Position numbers and translations under genes: made by a program. From Sciurus carolinensis (taxonomy: Eukaryota; Chordata; Mammalia; Rodentia; Sciuridae), in contig NC_062221.1 in the NCBI RefSeq assembly GCF_902686445.1, forward strand, positions 39,820,575 to 39,884,574: a DNA stretch of 64,000 nt, given 5' to 3'. Under the pieces are notes generated by a model that had not been told where the DNA came from, ran no database searches, and saw only the letters and a program-made list of their open reading frames with translations. Below, in pieces: positions 23,176-33,290 of this stretch (positions are counted from its first letter, which is position 1; each line of letters begins with the position of its first letter).

Positions 23176-23972
23176 GTAGGAACATCTGTGCGGGTCACAT
23201 GAGAATCTTTTCATTTGTTGAGGTTTCTACTAGAAATAAACTGAGTCAAAGTTTCATCTGCATTTTTCAGATGAAAAAGTAAAAGGCTGTGTCTGTACAT
23301 ACAAGAATGCAATGGCTTTGACCAATGCCATGTGTAATTGAACAACATAATTGATAATTACATCACCAACTGTGATCTAAGCAGGATGAATCTTAAGACA
23401 AAGAAAGCCTTATTTTTACCTGCTGAGCAAAAGGTTGAGCTGTGTATAAACATGTTTATACACACATATATAGAATATATATATAGTATAATATATCTAC
23501 ACGCATATAACATACATATGTTTTGGATGTAGAACTTGGGAAGACTTTATTTGTTTTGCATAATAAAAGAAAGAAAAATGTGATTCCCAAGACAAACAGA
23601 GAGGGAGAGAGATTACAATCAGGGAAAGAAGGAAAGGAGGGAAAGAGGAAAAAAGAAATGATGGATAAAAATCTCACAAAATACCAAGGAATGGTGTGTA
23701 TGGATTTTTCATGGAAACCAGTGAAAAGACCCCATTTCCTACATGAGTTGACAAAGCACAAATATAAAGACTGCTTATACAGACACAAGAGCTGAAGGCA
23801 GAGAGTCAATGAGGATGTACATCTCTAGGGATTGCCAGAAATCATGGCGAGTTTATTAGATTCTCTCAGACCACAGAACTGGGAAGATGGAAACCAAATT
23901 TACTTCACTTTCTGAGGCACAGGAAGGGTCCTGCTGGCATTTCACTTACCTCTGAGCAATGTTTGTTTATTT

Positions 23973-24120
23973 ATTTAAAAAATATAGGGGCTAGAGTTGT
24001 AGCTCAGTGGTGGAGCGCTTGCCTAGCATGTGTGAGGCACTGGGTTCAATTCTCAGTACCACATATAAATAAATAAATAAAATAAAGGTCCAAGAACAAC
24101 TAAAAAATATTTTTAAAAAT
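23973..24120 (+). repeat. ID SINE
   Basis: Reads ggggctagagttgtagctca, gtggtggagcgcttgcctag, catgtgtgaggcactgggtt, caattctcagtaccac, then (AAAT)n and aaataaaggtcc. Flanked by tttaaaaaatata and ttttaaaaatata, a probable degraded target-site duplication. This is the typical ground-squirrel ID form. Confidence 0.85.
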
Positions 24121-24134
24121 ATAATAAGCGGGGC

Positions 24135-24470
24135 AAAGAACTGTGCCTGGTACTAAGACATGTTAACATAAAGGAAGTAGGAAAGTTCCTGGTCCTTCCA
24201 TATGGAGCTTGTAGTCTCGTCCAAGACAAGCATAGGTATTACAAATGGAATATTAATGCGTGACTGGAAGTGAGACCATGAGGACAAGCAGACTGTGTGA
24301 GAGGGGAGAGACTTCTGGAGAAGGAACACTTAAGTGGAAGTCTGCAGACTGAGGAGAGGAGACAAGAGAAGAACCAGGGGGCAGCTTTCTAGACCAAGCA
24401 AGAAGGTGTGCAATGCACTGCAGAACCCCAAGGAGGCAGAGCAAAGGCATTAGGAGATAGTAGTGCAACT
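24135..24470 (+). repeat. Ancient interspersed repeat (same class as at 5.6 kb)
   Basis: Shares the phrase types of the other copies: ctgtgcctggtactaagaca, ttccatatggagcttgtagt and tctggagaaggaacacttaa. Diverged; family not named. Confidence 0.4.
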
Positions 24471-24711
24471 CAACTCATCCAGCACAGGGACTTGCAGTGC
24501 TCAGTCTGGTTTTTAACCTGCCGCAATGGCAAGTCACTGCAGGGTTTGAAGCACAGAACTTGGCATTATATATGTGGTTTTCAAAATATCTCTCCAGCCT
24601 CAGTCCAGCCAGCTTGGAAATGTCTTGAATTTCTCAATTTCATACAGTAACAGCTCTAGCAAGGTTTGCATATGGGTTAATATTTTCTTTGTTTGTCCTT
24701 CCACCCTCCAG

Positions 24712-24840
24712 GATGCCCAAAAGGGTTCTTTGGTAAAAACTGCAAGAGGAAATGTAACTGTGCCAACAATGGACATTGCCACAGGATGTATGGTGCCTGT
24801 ATGTGTGAACCAGGGCGCTATGGGAGATTCTGTCATCTGA
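24712..24840 (+). CDS. EGFEM1: Exon: laminin-type EGF domain 2
   Basis: 129 bp, phase 1-1. Opens G-C-P-K-G-F-F-G-K-N-C, then CNCANNGHCHRMYGACMC, GRYGRFCHL. This module is nearly the same as the recalled MEGF6 module (GCPKGYYGKHC, CNCANRGRCHRLYGAC), the strongest single homology in the window. Acceptor ccaccctccag and donor gtaagt at 24841 are both strong. Intact. Confidence 0.93.
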   Translation, partial: DAQKGSLVKTARGNVTVPTMDIATGCMVPVCVNQGAMGDSVI

Positions 24841-24923
24841 GTAAGTCACAAATGCCAGTTGCTTTCTGTGTGGAGCATGGTAACTTAATATATATGGACA
24901 AAGAGGAATAAGAACATAGTTTG

Positions 24924-24927
<4 letters not shown>

Positions 24928-24982
<55 letters not shown>

Positions 24983-24983
24983 T
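24928..24983. repeat. (TG)n(AG)n microsatellite
   Basis: About 19 TG units followed by about 7 GA units, starting 88 bp past a coding-exon donor. Confidence 0.95.
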
Positions 24984-25509
24984 CTAGCTTTTATTTAGTT
25001 TTTTTAAATTATAGACTCTAGATTTTAACAAATGAAAAAATATTTCTAATTTTTAACTTTTTTTCTAGTTAGTATTTCTCTTAAGTATTGAGAAAAGATA
25101 GTTAATAGTTTGGTTAAGTGGACATTTGACACTTTAGAGGAATTTAATATCAAGGGCCAAGGACAAGTCTCTTTCTGGGTTCTAGCACAAAACAGTTATT
25201 CCCTCAAGTTTCTAAAACAGGTTCTTCATTTTGCATCTTGCCTATTAATCACAGTTTTCAAAAGGTGCAAGAAAACAGTTCTAAAATATATATCTAGATA
25301 GGGACCCTCGTCAGGGTCTTTTAGAGTTTCTCCCAACAAGATAACTCTGTATGTTCACCATCCTGCCCTAAAGCTATGCGCAGGATCTGTGGGCCAGAGT
25401 GATCTCAGCTCCATTCCTCCACCTCTTTCATTTCCCTCTTCCTTTAGTTGAAGGACTCACTTCTCTGGAAATCTCTCCTGACTGAGTTTCAGTGTCTCTG
25501 TCTGTTTGG

Positions 25510-25810
25510 GCTGTTATACAGAATGTTGTGAACTGGACAGCTTGCAGATAATAGAAATGCATGTAGTTCTGGAGGTTGGGCAGTTCCACCTCAAAGCACT
25601 GTGGATTCTAGATCTCCTGAAGCCTGCTTTTTGGTCATAGATAATACTTTTTGTGTAGACAAGGAAATGGGCTTGTGGGCCTCTTCTATAAGAGCAAGAA
25701 TCCCACTCATGACAGCCCCCACTCATGACCCACCTTCAAGGTCTCACCCCAACCTACAATCCCCCGGGGTTAGGGTATCAACATATGAATTTTGGGATGA
25801 ACAGACCATT
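25510..25810 (-). mobile_element. MaLR-type LTR fragment, minus strand
   Basis: The plus strand ends cccggggttagggtatcaac, atatgaattttgggatgaac, the complement of the conserved MLT/MST LTR start (aaaattcatatgttgaagtcc). The left part (ggctgttatacagaatgttg, agttctggaggttgggcagt) fits the LTR 3' end. Confidence 0.55.
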
Positions 25811-26214
25811 GCACCGAAAAGTATCATGACCATCTCTTCATAAAAAATACCTTTTAGAGTTTTATAGTCTATGTAAAGTTGAATATCCATGAGTCTTATC
25901 TATTTTATAAAAAGTATGTCCCTGGAAAATGTAGTGGTGAATACTACAATAAGAAACCCAAAGAAGGGATAATAGAAAACTGAACCTAGATCACAGGGAA
26001 AGGTTAGGCTTAAATAAGCAAAATAGAAGAGAAGGGGGTAAGGCATGGGTAAATGTGAGCAGTGGAGGTGTAGATGGTGTGTTCTAGAATATCATATATC
26101 TCCTAGAACATGCCCAGTGAAGACCAGCCTAGAAACAGATAGTCTGTTTCTATTATTGTTTCTGAAATATAGCAAGATATATCCCATATTTAGTAATACC
26201 CTTTTTCTTTTCCA

Positions 26215-26425
26215 TACTGGAGGGTTGAACCCAAGGGTGCTTAACCACTGAGCCACAGCCTGCCTCAGCCCTTTTTAATATTTTTATTTTTATTTTGAGT
26301 TACAGTCTTGTTAAGTTGCTTAGTGTCCCATTAAGTTTCTGAGTCTGGCTTTGAACTTGAGATCCTCCTGCTTCAGCCTCCTGAGCTGCTGGGATTACAG
26401 GCCTGTGCCACCATGCCTGGCTAGT
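26215..26425 (-). repeat. B1-dID composite SINE, minus strand
   Basis: The plus strand reads ggttgaacccaagggtgctt, aaccactgagccacagcc, gatcctcctgcttcagcctc, ctgggattacaggcctgtgc, caccatgcctggct. Both arms are present. Confidence 0.85.
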
Positions 26426-26814
26426 AATAGCTTTTGAATATTTGACAAGGCAATATCAGATGTTTAGGCACAAAAGCTAAATCATAATAAAACATCTGAA
26501 TTAAAACTTAAAGAGCTAATTTATCAGATATATCTAAAATCGAAGTGTTAGGTTTAAATATAAACCTAGCATATTTTTATTCATTTTCAGGCTGTCAGGT
26601 GAAAATCAAGAGAACATCCAACAGATGGGTTTGTTGTTGCTGGAAATGGTGGTTAGCATTTTGAATGTGATCATCTTCAAGTAAAACACATATCCTATTC
26701 TTTGGGATTCTATTATTTTTGGAATTGAGGCTTCATTTATCAATGTTACTTGACTGGCCCTGAGAGAGATTGAGTTTACAATCATATATATTATATATAT
26801 ATATATATATATTT

Positions 26815-27215
26815 TTTAGTGCTGCTACAACCCAGTACCACAAACTAAGTGTCTTAAACAGAAATATGTTGTCTCACAGTTCTGGAGGCTAGAAGTCCAA
26901 TTTCAAGGTATCAGAAGGGCTGTGCTCCCTCTGAAGAGGCTAGGGAAGCATCTGTGATAGGCCTCCCAGCCTCTGGTAGATCCTTGTCCTGTAGCAGCAT
27001 AACCCAATCTTCATATGGGTATGCTCCCCATATGCATGTCTCTGTGTACAAATTTCCCCAGATTATAAACATACTAGTCACATTGAATTAAAGGCCCATC
27101 TTATTCTAGTATGACCTCATCATACCTCAACCAATTGTATCTGCAGTGGCTTAATATCCAAATAAGCTCACATTCTGAGGTACAGAGAATTATGACTTCA
27201 ACATATGAATTTTTG
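26815..27215 (-). mobile_element. MaLR (MLT/MST-type) solo LTR, minus strand
   Basis: The plus strand reads gctgctacaacccagtacca, gtctcacagttctggaggct, agaagtccaatttcaaggta, aataagctcacattctgagg and gacttcaacatatgaatttt. Almost the whole LTR can be followed. It sits just after a (TA)n run at 26790-26812. No internal retroviral sequence is seen. Confidence 0.75.
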
Positions 27216-27939
27216 AAAAATACATTTTAATACATAACAAACCCTGAACAGGCACTTGGTTGGCAATAGAGCTAACTAACTTCTACTTTTCCTTTTTCTC
27301 CAAACATATTGCCACAATTACATGCTCTCAATATACCCAAATGTCAGATTTAAGCATTCCATTTTGCTTAAATTGTCTCCAGAGCCACAATTCTATATGC
27401 TGAAACAGGTAGAGTAATTCATGAAAGTCAATCCAGGGTGAGTATTCTGAGATGACCAAAAAGAGACTTACATCAAGACAGACAGAAGTCTGAGAAACCC
27501 TGAGGCTTGGAGGGTCTGAAAAAGAATTCAAAACTTGAAAGTCACAGAAAAGGTAATAGGGGAATCATGGAATTTTGAGAACAAAAAGGGCCCTGATGAT
27601 ACTTCTGTTTTGCTTCGGTAGTCACTCTGGACTTTGTCCCTATCAAGTGGCACTAGGATCATCTGAGGCGGTGCCATTGTAACTACTTCTTTGAATGATC
27701 TCTACTTGTCCCTCTACATTAACCAGAAAGTTGAGGAGTGTTCTTTGTTTTCTGCAAGCACCTTTCAGTACTTAAGCTCATAAAGACACACAGAACAATT
27801 ACCTTGAGCCTGGAGGGCACTTGAAAGGATCTCTCATTTGATAAGTCCCTTGAACATCTGAAATAGGAGAGAAAAAGTGTCAGAGATACAATTTGGAAAG
27901 GGAAATGAATTATTCTAGTAACTCCTCAGAGAGGGAATT

Positions 27940-28400
27940 ACAGGTATGTTTTCCTAAATGCAAAAGTGGGACTTTTTCCAATTGGGATTCCAATGCTGAC
28001 TACCATCCCTAAAGCTCAGTGGCAGGGGGGAAATAATGACATGGGGCAAGCATCATTTGCCAAAGACGCGGTTAAGATAATGCTGCTGTCGCTGTGCTAT
28101 CTGCGTGATGTAAAATTTTTTTCTGATTACCATATAACGAAGGGGAGTGAAAACAATGGCAAGCCTTCACACAAATGCTTGTCCATCATCTCCATGCGGC
28201 AGCAGGATGGCTATGGGTCCTGGCAGCCGCAGCAGTCCTTGGAGAATATTAACTGTAGGCACCAGTGGAGCACACTGAGAAGCAATTTCTCCCCCAGAAG
28301 CACCAAAGCCTTTTAAGTAGTTCAGGCTTCACTGTTCACGTCCAGTTGCCAAAAAGCAAATGAATTGTCTGATTTGAAAGACATTTGTTTCCTTATTTTA
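27940..28400. other. Repeat-free, CpG-bearing block; candidate conserved noncoding element
   Basis: Lies 130-600 bp before a coding exon. Unlike the surrounding intron it keeps CpGs (agacgcggttaag, gctgtcgctgtgc, ctgcgtgatgta, catgcggcag, cagccgcagc, ttcacgtccag), and the base composition is balanced. A 116-codon open frame runs through 27966-28316 but it has no splice context and no recognised domain. Function not known; enhancer or splicing element are possibilities. Confidence 0.4.
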
Positions 28401-28532
28401 TTTTGGCAGTCAGGATGATCCCCTTGTTCTCCTTATAATCAGGCCTCACAGAACGACATGCCTGTGCACTAACAATTTAAAATAAACAAAGCGTGGTTTT
28501 CAGGTGACCAGTTTGCCTCAATCTGCTTGCAG

Positions 28533-28667
28533 ACTGTCCCAAGGGGGCCTTTGGAGCTGGCTGCTCTCTGGAATGTCAGTGTGTGGAGGAGAACACCCTG
28601 GAATGCAGTGCCAAAAATGGTACTTGCACCTGCAAATCTGGTTACCAAGGCAACAGATGCCAGAAAG
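28533..28667 (+). CDS. EGFEM1: Exon: laminin-type EGF domain 3
   Basis: 135 bp, phase 1-1. Opens N-C-P-K-G-A-F-G-A-G-C-S, then LECQCVEENTLECSAKNGTC, TCKSGYQGNRCQK. Eight cysteines. Corresponds to the recalled MEGF6 module with AFGPGCSEECQCV. Acceptor ctgcttgcag, donor gtacaa at 28668. Intact. Contains N-x-T sites (ENT, KNGT), the second being a possible N-glycosylation site. Confidence 0.9.
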
Positions 28668-28764
28668 GTACAATCTGATGATAGATTTTCTTTCTTCTCT
28701 AATAATAATGCTCAGTCTTTGTTCAGCATCATATGATCATTAATTAGTAAATTCACCAGTGTCC

Positions 28765-28855
28765 TCAGGTGGTGGTATGCTTTATTAATCCCCTGTTTGC
28801 AGGTGAGGAAACTGAGACACAGGGCAATAAAGTTATTTAACCTTGTCTTCTCACA
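28765..28855 (-). repeat. MIR fragment, minus strand
   Basis: The plus strand reads ttaatcccctgtttgcaggt, gaggaaactgagacacaggg, caataaagttatttaacc, the complement of the MIR core. Confidence 0.7.
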
Positions 28856-29107
28856 CTCTGCTGTTAGACTCTTGCTGACTTGAGAAGGGAAGAAAGATCA
28901 TTATATAGTATCTTATCCAAAAAAAGATGAAAACTACTTGGGTCCACTTCTTTGAGCTGACCGAATCAACCAAGAACACTGGTGGCTTCCAGAATTAAAG
29001 AGTTGTTCTCTTTATATCTAAAAATGGGTCATTCAAACAAATAAACTTAATGGTGGAAAATTTAAAATGGTTATCAGTTTGTCCTGTCTCAAATTTCTAG
29101 ATATTGC

Positions 29108-29179
29108 ATAATTTTTATATTTAAACTATGAGTAGAAAGGTTTATAATTTTTATATTTAAACTATGAGTAGAAAGGTCT
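29108..29179. repeat. Two-copy 36-bp tandem duplication
   Basis: A unit beginning ataatttttatatttaaact and ending gagtagaaaggt occurs twice in succession with a period of 36 bp and is nearly identical in both copies, so it is a recent slippage or duplication event. Confidence 0.9.
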
Positions 29180-31244
29180 ACATACATAATTTCAATGTTA
29201 AGTAATATATTCATATATATGTGTGTCTGTGTGTATGTGCATGTGTGTGTGTGTGTTTGCATATAAAATTTGGAAGAAAGTGTCCCAAGATGTCAGCTAT
29301 TCTGTTTCTGACTTGTGGACTCATGGAATGCTCCTCCTCAGTTTTTTACAGGGGCTTTTTTGTGTTTTTAAAAATCTCACATCACCTTTGCACTGAATTT
29401 TATCAGTCCTGTGCTAGCTAACTTTGCAACTTGCAAGTTTCCCTGAACTTTTTTCTTTCTCTGTCGTGTTTATCATATTCTAACAGACCACATATTCTAA
29501 TTATTGTCTAATATATATATTGCCTCTCCTTCTCTGCTAAAATCTGAACCTCACATGGGAGAGTATCTGCAATTTTATTCTGATATCCCTAATCCTCCTA
29601 GAACAGTCCTGACAAAGATATTTCTCAGTAAATGATTTCTTAAATTAATACATAAGTTTGCAGTTAATTTTTATCATTTATTTATTTTCTCATAGTGTGG
29701 ATAAGGCACTAGTTACTATTGAATTCAGAGGAAATTATCACAGCATTTTTTCTCTTTAATATAAAATAGTGAGCATACAACAAATACAATGATCATAACT
29801 AATGATAAGTTCTACTTTTTGCCCTTGCAGTGATCAAAAGGGCAATGTTGCTTAAAATCGGGAGAAGATAAGGGGTTTGAAAGGAAGTCATCATCACTGA
29901 GTTCACTTACAGAGGGAAGCCCTGAGATGGACAGTTGTCCTTAAACCTCTTGTTTCCTCATCTGCTCATTGCACTGCAGTCTACAGAGTCTAAAAGGCTT
30001 TTCTGGAGCTGAATGAGAAAGAGAGTGACTGTTCTGGGTTATATTCTGTGCCTGTGGAACTGAAGCAATTGAACAGTAATGTCCATCTGGATTTCGTGGA
30101 GAGTGGGTTCTTTAGATAGCTGAATTGTGATGGTAATGGGGAAAAGAACCTGGGGGAATAGAAGCCTGGTATCACATGACTGTGTTTTAAATGGTATAAG
30201 TGGGTCTCATGTCACTTTCTAAATCTCCTGCCTCAACGGATTTTTAAACCTAGAGCTGGCCCCTTCTTCCTTTCCCTACTGGAGAAGTCATGCCCTGGAA
30301 GCCAATGCACAAGGAGATAATACCATATCCACACACCTGGGTAAATTTAATTTATTCTGATAACATTTTCTTAAAGCAACTGCTGAATATACTTTATTGG
30401 AAAATGCTTCTGAGATTCCTACTGTGAAAGAAAATGAGTTGAAAGTATATGTAAATCAGCAAAATAGAGAGGTCACCATAATCTCTGGAAAACATATTAT
30501 TTTTCAATCAGATAACTTTGTCCAATTCTGATATTTTTGTCTAACCACAAAATGAAATTATGAATCAGACTGGAGTGGGTGAATGGGCTTGCCATGATTG
30601 GCAGCTGAAATCAAGGCAAAAAGAGCTCTTTAAGAGTTGTGCATGATGAAAATCAGAACTGTTGTTTTTCTTTTTCCTTTTAAAAAAAGTGAAGTAGCCC
30701 AAGTGCTCCTAGAGCCAGACAGATCCTTAAAAATCTTAACTCCAGACCTGTGTCTAGATTGCAGATGAATAGTTAATTAAAGACTTCAAATTGTTTCAAT
30801 GGCACTAATGAACAGTATTCCTCCACAATCAGCACCGGTCCTTATTTAGCTTATCAGCGCTGACTTCTAAGAACAGAGGAGCTGGTTTCTTCAACTAACC
30901 TGTGAAATAGCAAAAAAAAAAAAAAAAAAAAAAGAAGAAGAAGAAGAAGAAAGAAAAAAAGATTCTTTTTTAAAAGCAGCCAATGTCTTTGGCTTCTATT
31001 TATGTTGATTAGTTTATAGCCTGGGGTATTTTGGAGCTCATCTACCTGTAGAGGACCCTGTGGTCCAGCAATTCCCTTAAGTTCATTTAAGGAGGTCCAT
31101 AACAACCCTCATGTCATAATAATAAAGACAGGTTATTGTTAAACTAATTTTACATTAGATGAACTTTGAATTTTGAACTCTCATGGGTCTCTAAGGGCAA
31201 GTTAATTGACTCTGAAGGTACTGAGTACATAGGCCAGCAAGGAA

Positions 31245-31445
31245 AGCTGGCTGTAGTGACTGACAGCCAGAGTTTCAGAAGCCAGATGATCTGGGTTCAA
31301 ATCCTGACTGCTACTTCCTAGCTCGGTGAAGGAATAGGTCACTTAACCTCTCACGTAAAAGGAAAATAAAGTGATCATGGGGAAATTTTATGGAAATACG
31401 AGCTAATTTACATAAAGTGCTTAGTGCAGAGCAAGTGATCAACAG
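31245..31445 (+). repeat. MIR SINE
   Basis: Reads gatgatctgggttcaaatcc, tgactgctacttcctagctc, ggtcacttaacctctcacgt, and cataaagtgcttagtgcaga. Nearly full MIR with its core. Confidence 0.8.
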
Positions 31446-32102
31446 ATCAGGTACAGAAATCCCAGAAAATAACTCACTCTGCCCAGTACAGAAGATACTT
31501 CATGGCTCGACTTCAATTGCTATAACTTTCTATAATTACCATATGTTTTGGAAATTTTCACTGTGTTAAAAGAATGCTTCCCACTAGGTTTCTAATTCCA
31601 GTGATTTTGATGGTAGAGCATATGCTGAGACCTCTGAGTCTCAGTGTTGACTACAGCTTCAACTGTCCTTTTCTAGTTCAAAGGACATTCAACAAAGCAG
31701 GACACAATTTCTCTTTAGTGCATTGTATACTTTCATAAAATGCACAATTTAAAAACCTCCAATGTCATTATTCTGGCTTAGAAAAAAAAAGCAAAGACTA
31801 GGAGCAAAGGATTTAGGCAAGCATTTGGGGGCAACTTCCTGAGCACCATGCCTCCTGAGCTTCCTTTACAAATTACATCTCATTTTCATGTTTTGTTCTG
31901 TGCAACTGCCTCCAAAGATATATATCAAAATTGCTTCCATTGTTACTGTCTGAAAAACTACATTTTCAGCAAAAAGCCAACCACTGTATCTGTGTTTCCA
32001 AAGTGACAAGATAGAGCATCATGTTGATTTCTTCGGGGAATATTTTTGGAAGTGCTATAAATCCTCAGAGGCTACTAGAATGTTTCTTTCTTTGCAGCTC
32101 AG

Positions 32103-32158
32103 ACACACGCATGCATGTGCGTGCGCGCGCACGCACACACACACACACACACACACGT
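32103..32158. repeat. Alternating purine-pyrimidine (CG/CA) tract with 22-bp palindrome
   Basis: acacgcatgcatgtgcgtgc runs into a (CG)n core and then (CA)n. Positions 32116-32137 are a perfect palindrome centred on gcgcgc. This is classical Z-DNA-prone sequence, 94 bp before a coding exon. Confidence 0.9.
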
Positions 32159-32251
32159 TTGCCAAGTCACTTAAGCAACAGTAGAAACCTGGGACCATCT
32201 TGAGCTTTATTACAAGTCTGAGCTCCTTTCTTTCTCTCTGTATTTTACAAG

Positions 32252-32383
32252 ACTGCCCCGATGGCCTCTGGGGAACAGAATGCAGGTTCTCCTGTGGACC
32301 CTGTGAGAATGGAGGTCAGTGCGACAAAGAAACTGGAAACTGTGCCTGTGCTCCTGGTTACACGGGAAAATCCTGCGCAATGC
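32252..32383 (+). CDS. EGFEM1: Exon: laminin-type EGF domain 4
   Basis: 132 bp, phase 1-1. Opens [11 protein letters not shown], then [33 protein letters not shown]. Eight cysteines. Acceptor tctgtattttacaag and donor gtaagt at 32384. Intact. This is the last EGF module of the gene. Confidence 0.9.
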
Positions 32384-33197
32384 GTAAGTAATAAACCTAG
32401 ACAGGATACCCAACAGAGTCAATAAAGTTGTTGGCTTTATAAATGCTTTTCTTTCTGACTGCTATACAAGATGCTGCTGTTAGAGTACATGTTCCAGCCA
32501 TCATTGTGCAGCAACCCACCCCAATACTTTGTAGCTGAAAACAATGATTTATCATTTCTCTTGATTCCGTGGGTTGATGAGATGGCTCTAATGGCTGGTC
32601 ACTCATGCATCACTTGTGTGGCTATTTCAGGTTAATCCGCTGGGCTTCTAAACCATGCAAACTGGCCTTTCCTCTGCATAGCATTTCTACAAGGTTCACT
32701 TGAACTTCCTCCTTGTGCCACAGTGTCAGGACAACATTCCAAGAAGGAGCATATAGAAAGCATGAGAGTAGAGCTACAGATGTCTTAAAGTGTAGCCACA
32801 GAAGCCACATACTATTTCCACCACATTCCACCATTTAAAACAAGACATGAGGCAAGCCAGAGTCAGGGGGAGGAGAAAGAGGTTCTACCTCCTGATTCAA
32901 AGGAGTAGCAAAATTTCATTGCCAAAGTCTTGAGAACTGGGAGAGATGGTTGTAGCCATTTGGGGAACCAGTCGACCATAGCACAGTAGTTAAAGTTATA
33001 CTGAAAGGCGTTTTAAGAAATTCTAGACTAGAATTATCATTCTTGACAGAATGGGAGCAGATTATAAACTGCTAAAAAGTGATTAGCTAAATTGAACCTG
33101 TTTCAAAAGAGTCAGTAGAGCTACTTTCCTGCCATACCCTCTTCTGATTGTGATTCTTACCTAACCCACCACATCATCTTTTCTGCTCCATCCACAG
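32384..33197 (+). other. Last intron, largely filled by an old LTR
   Basis: 814 bp. The MLT1-like LTR entry covers about 32485-32995. The acceptor at the end (ttttctgctccatccacag) is strong. Confidence 0.6.
32485..32995 (-). mobile_element. MLT1-like (ERVL-MaLR) solo LTR, minus strand
   Basis: The plus strand reads tgcagcaacccaccccaata, ctttgtagctgaaaacaatg, atttatcatttctcttgatt, ccgtgggttgatgagatg, and later acagaagccacatactattt and gggagagatggttgtagcca. These match the complement of an MLT1-type LTR. Tentative subfamily. Confidence 0.55.
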
Positions 33198-33223
33198 TGA
33201 AACAGAGTAGCTGGAGAGTGTGA
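33198..33223 (+). CDS. EGFEM1: Terminal coding exon with stop codon
   Basis: The split codon C|TG gives Leu, followed by K-Q-S-S-W-R-V and TGA at 33221-33223. Phase agrees with the preceding exon, the acceptor is strong, and a poly(A) signal follows 61 bp after the stop. The product thus ends with a seven-residue basic tail (KQSSWRV) after the last EGF, with no membrane anchor. MEGF6 continues with many more EGF modules at this point, so the early end supports EGFEM1. The exon could instead be one of several alternative ends. Confidence 0.7.
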
Positions 33224-33284
33224 GAAAAGTTGCGGGTTGGATGCTAATGATGGCAATTTCCACATTACTATTTCAACTTTGTCT

Positions 33285-33290
33285 AATAAA
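33285..33290 (+). terminator. Poly(A) signal AATAAA
   Basis: Canonical hexamer in gtctaataaagattag, 61 bp past the stop codon. A GT-rich stretch (attgtttgtgatt, about 33304-33316) follows 15-25 bp downstream, as expected for cleavage and polyadenylation. The 3' UTR would be about 80 bp, unusually short. Confidence 0.7.

Larger units (their letters stand above)
23176..24711 (+). other. Intron, about 1.5 kb
   Basis: Contains AT-rich tatata microsatellite sequence (23.46-23.52 kb), an ID SINE and an ancient repeat. Several overlapping open frames (such as 23456-23809 minus and 23523-23795 plus) come from purine-rich sequence and are not exons. Confidence 0.6.
24841..28532 (+). other. Intron, about 3.7 kb
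   Basis: Holds a (TG)n(AG)n tract, two MaLR-type LTRs, a B1-dID and a repeat-free CpG-bearing block at about 27.94-28.40 kb (separate entries). A splice-acceptor-like site at 26590 is discussed in the findings. Confidence 0.6.
28668..32251 (+). other. Intron, about 3.6 kb
   Basis: Contains a MIR fragment, a 36-bp duplication, a TG tract (29.21-29.26 kb), a poly-A/(AAG)n tract (30911-30962), a MIR and a CpG-rich alternating tract just before the next exon. The rest (29.3-30.9 and 31.45-32.08 kb) shows nothing I can name. Confidence 0.55.
1147..33223 (+). pseudogene. EGFEM1: EGFEM1-like multi-EGF gene, 3' half (ten exons), carrying an in-frame stop
   Basis: Seen: ten phase-compatible exons with AG/GT borders, together about 1.3 kb of coding sequence. 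In order they encode a calcium-binding EGF (DINEC), a non-calcium EGF, two more EGFs opening DLDEC and DVDEC, an acidic linker, four eight-cysteine laminin-type EGFs, and a seven-residue tail after the last split codon. Known: this order matches the MEGF6 family, which has an N-terminal EMI domain. EGFEM1 is the short, intron-rich paralogue and is a pseudogene in human (EGFEM1P). Inferred: this is the sciurid EGFEM1; signal peptide, EMI domain and first EGFs lie upstream. The product would be a secreted extracellular-matrix-type protein of unknown partner. Odd: TAG at 10571-10573 interrupts the second exon, while everything else is intact, so I label it pseudogene provisionally. The alternative is a functional gene with exon skipping or a base error. 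MEGF6 itself is less likely because of the early terminal exon and the large AT-rich introns. Confidence 0.8.

Noticed and set aside
27966..28316. 116-codon plus-strand frame as a coding exon
   Set aside because: No splice context or family match, and it ends in a stop before the next exon. Better seen as unique noncoding sequence.
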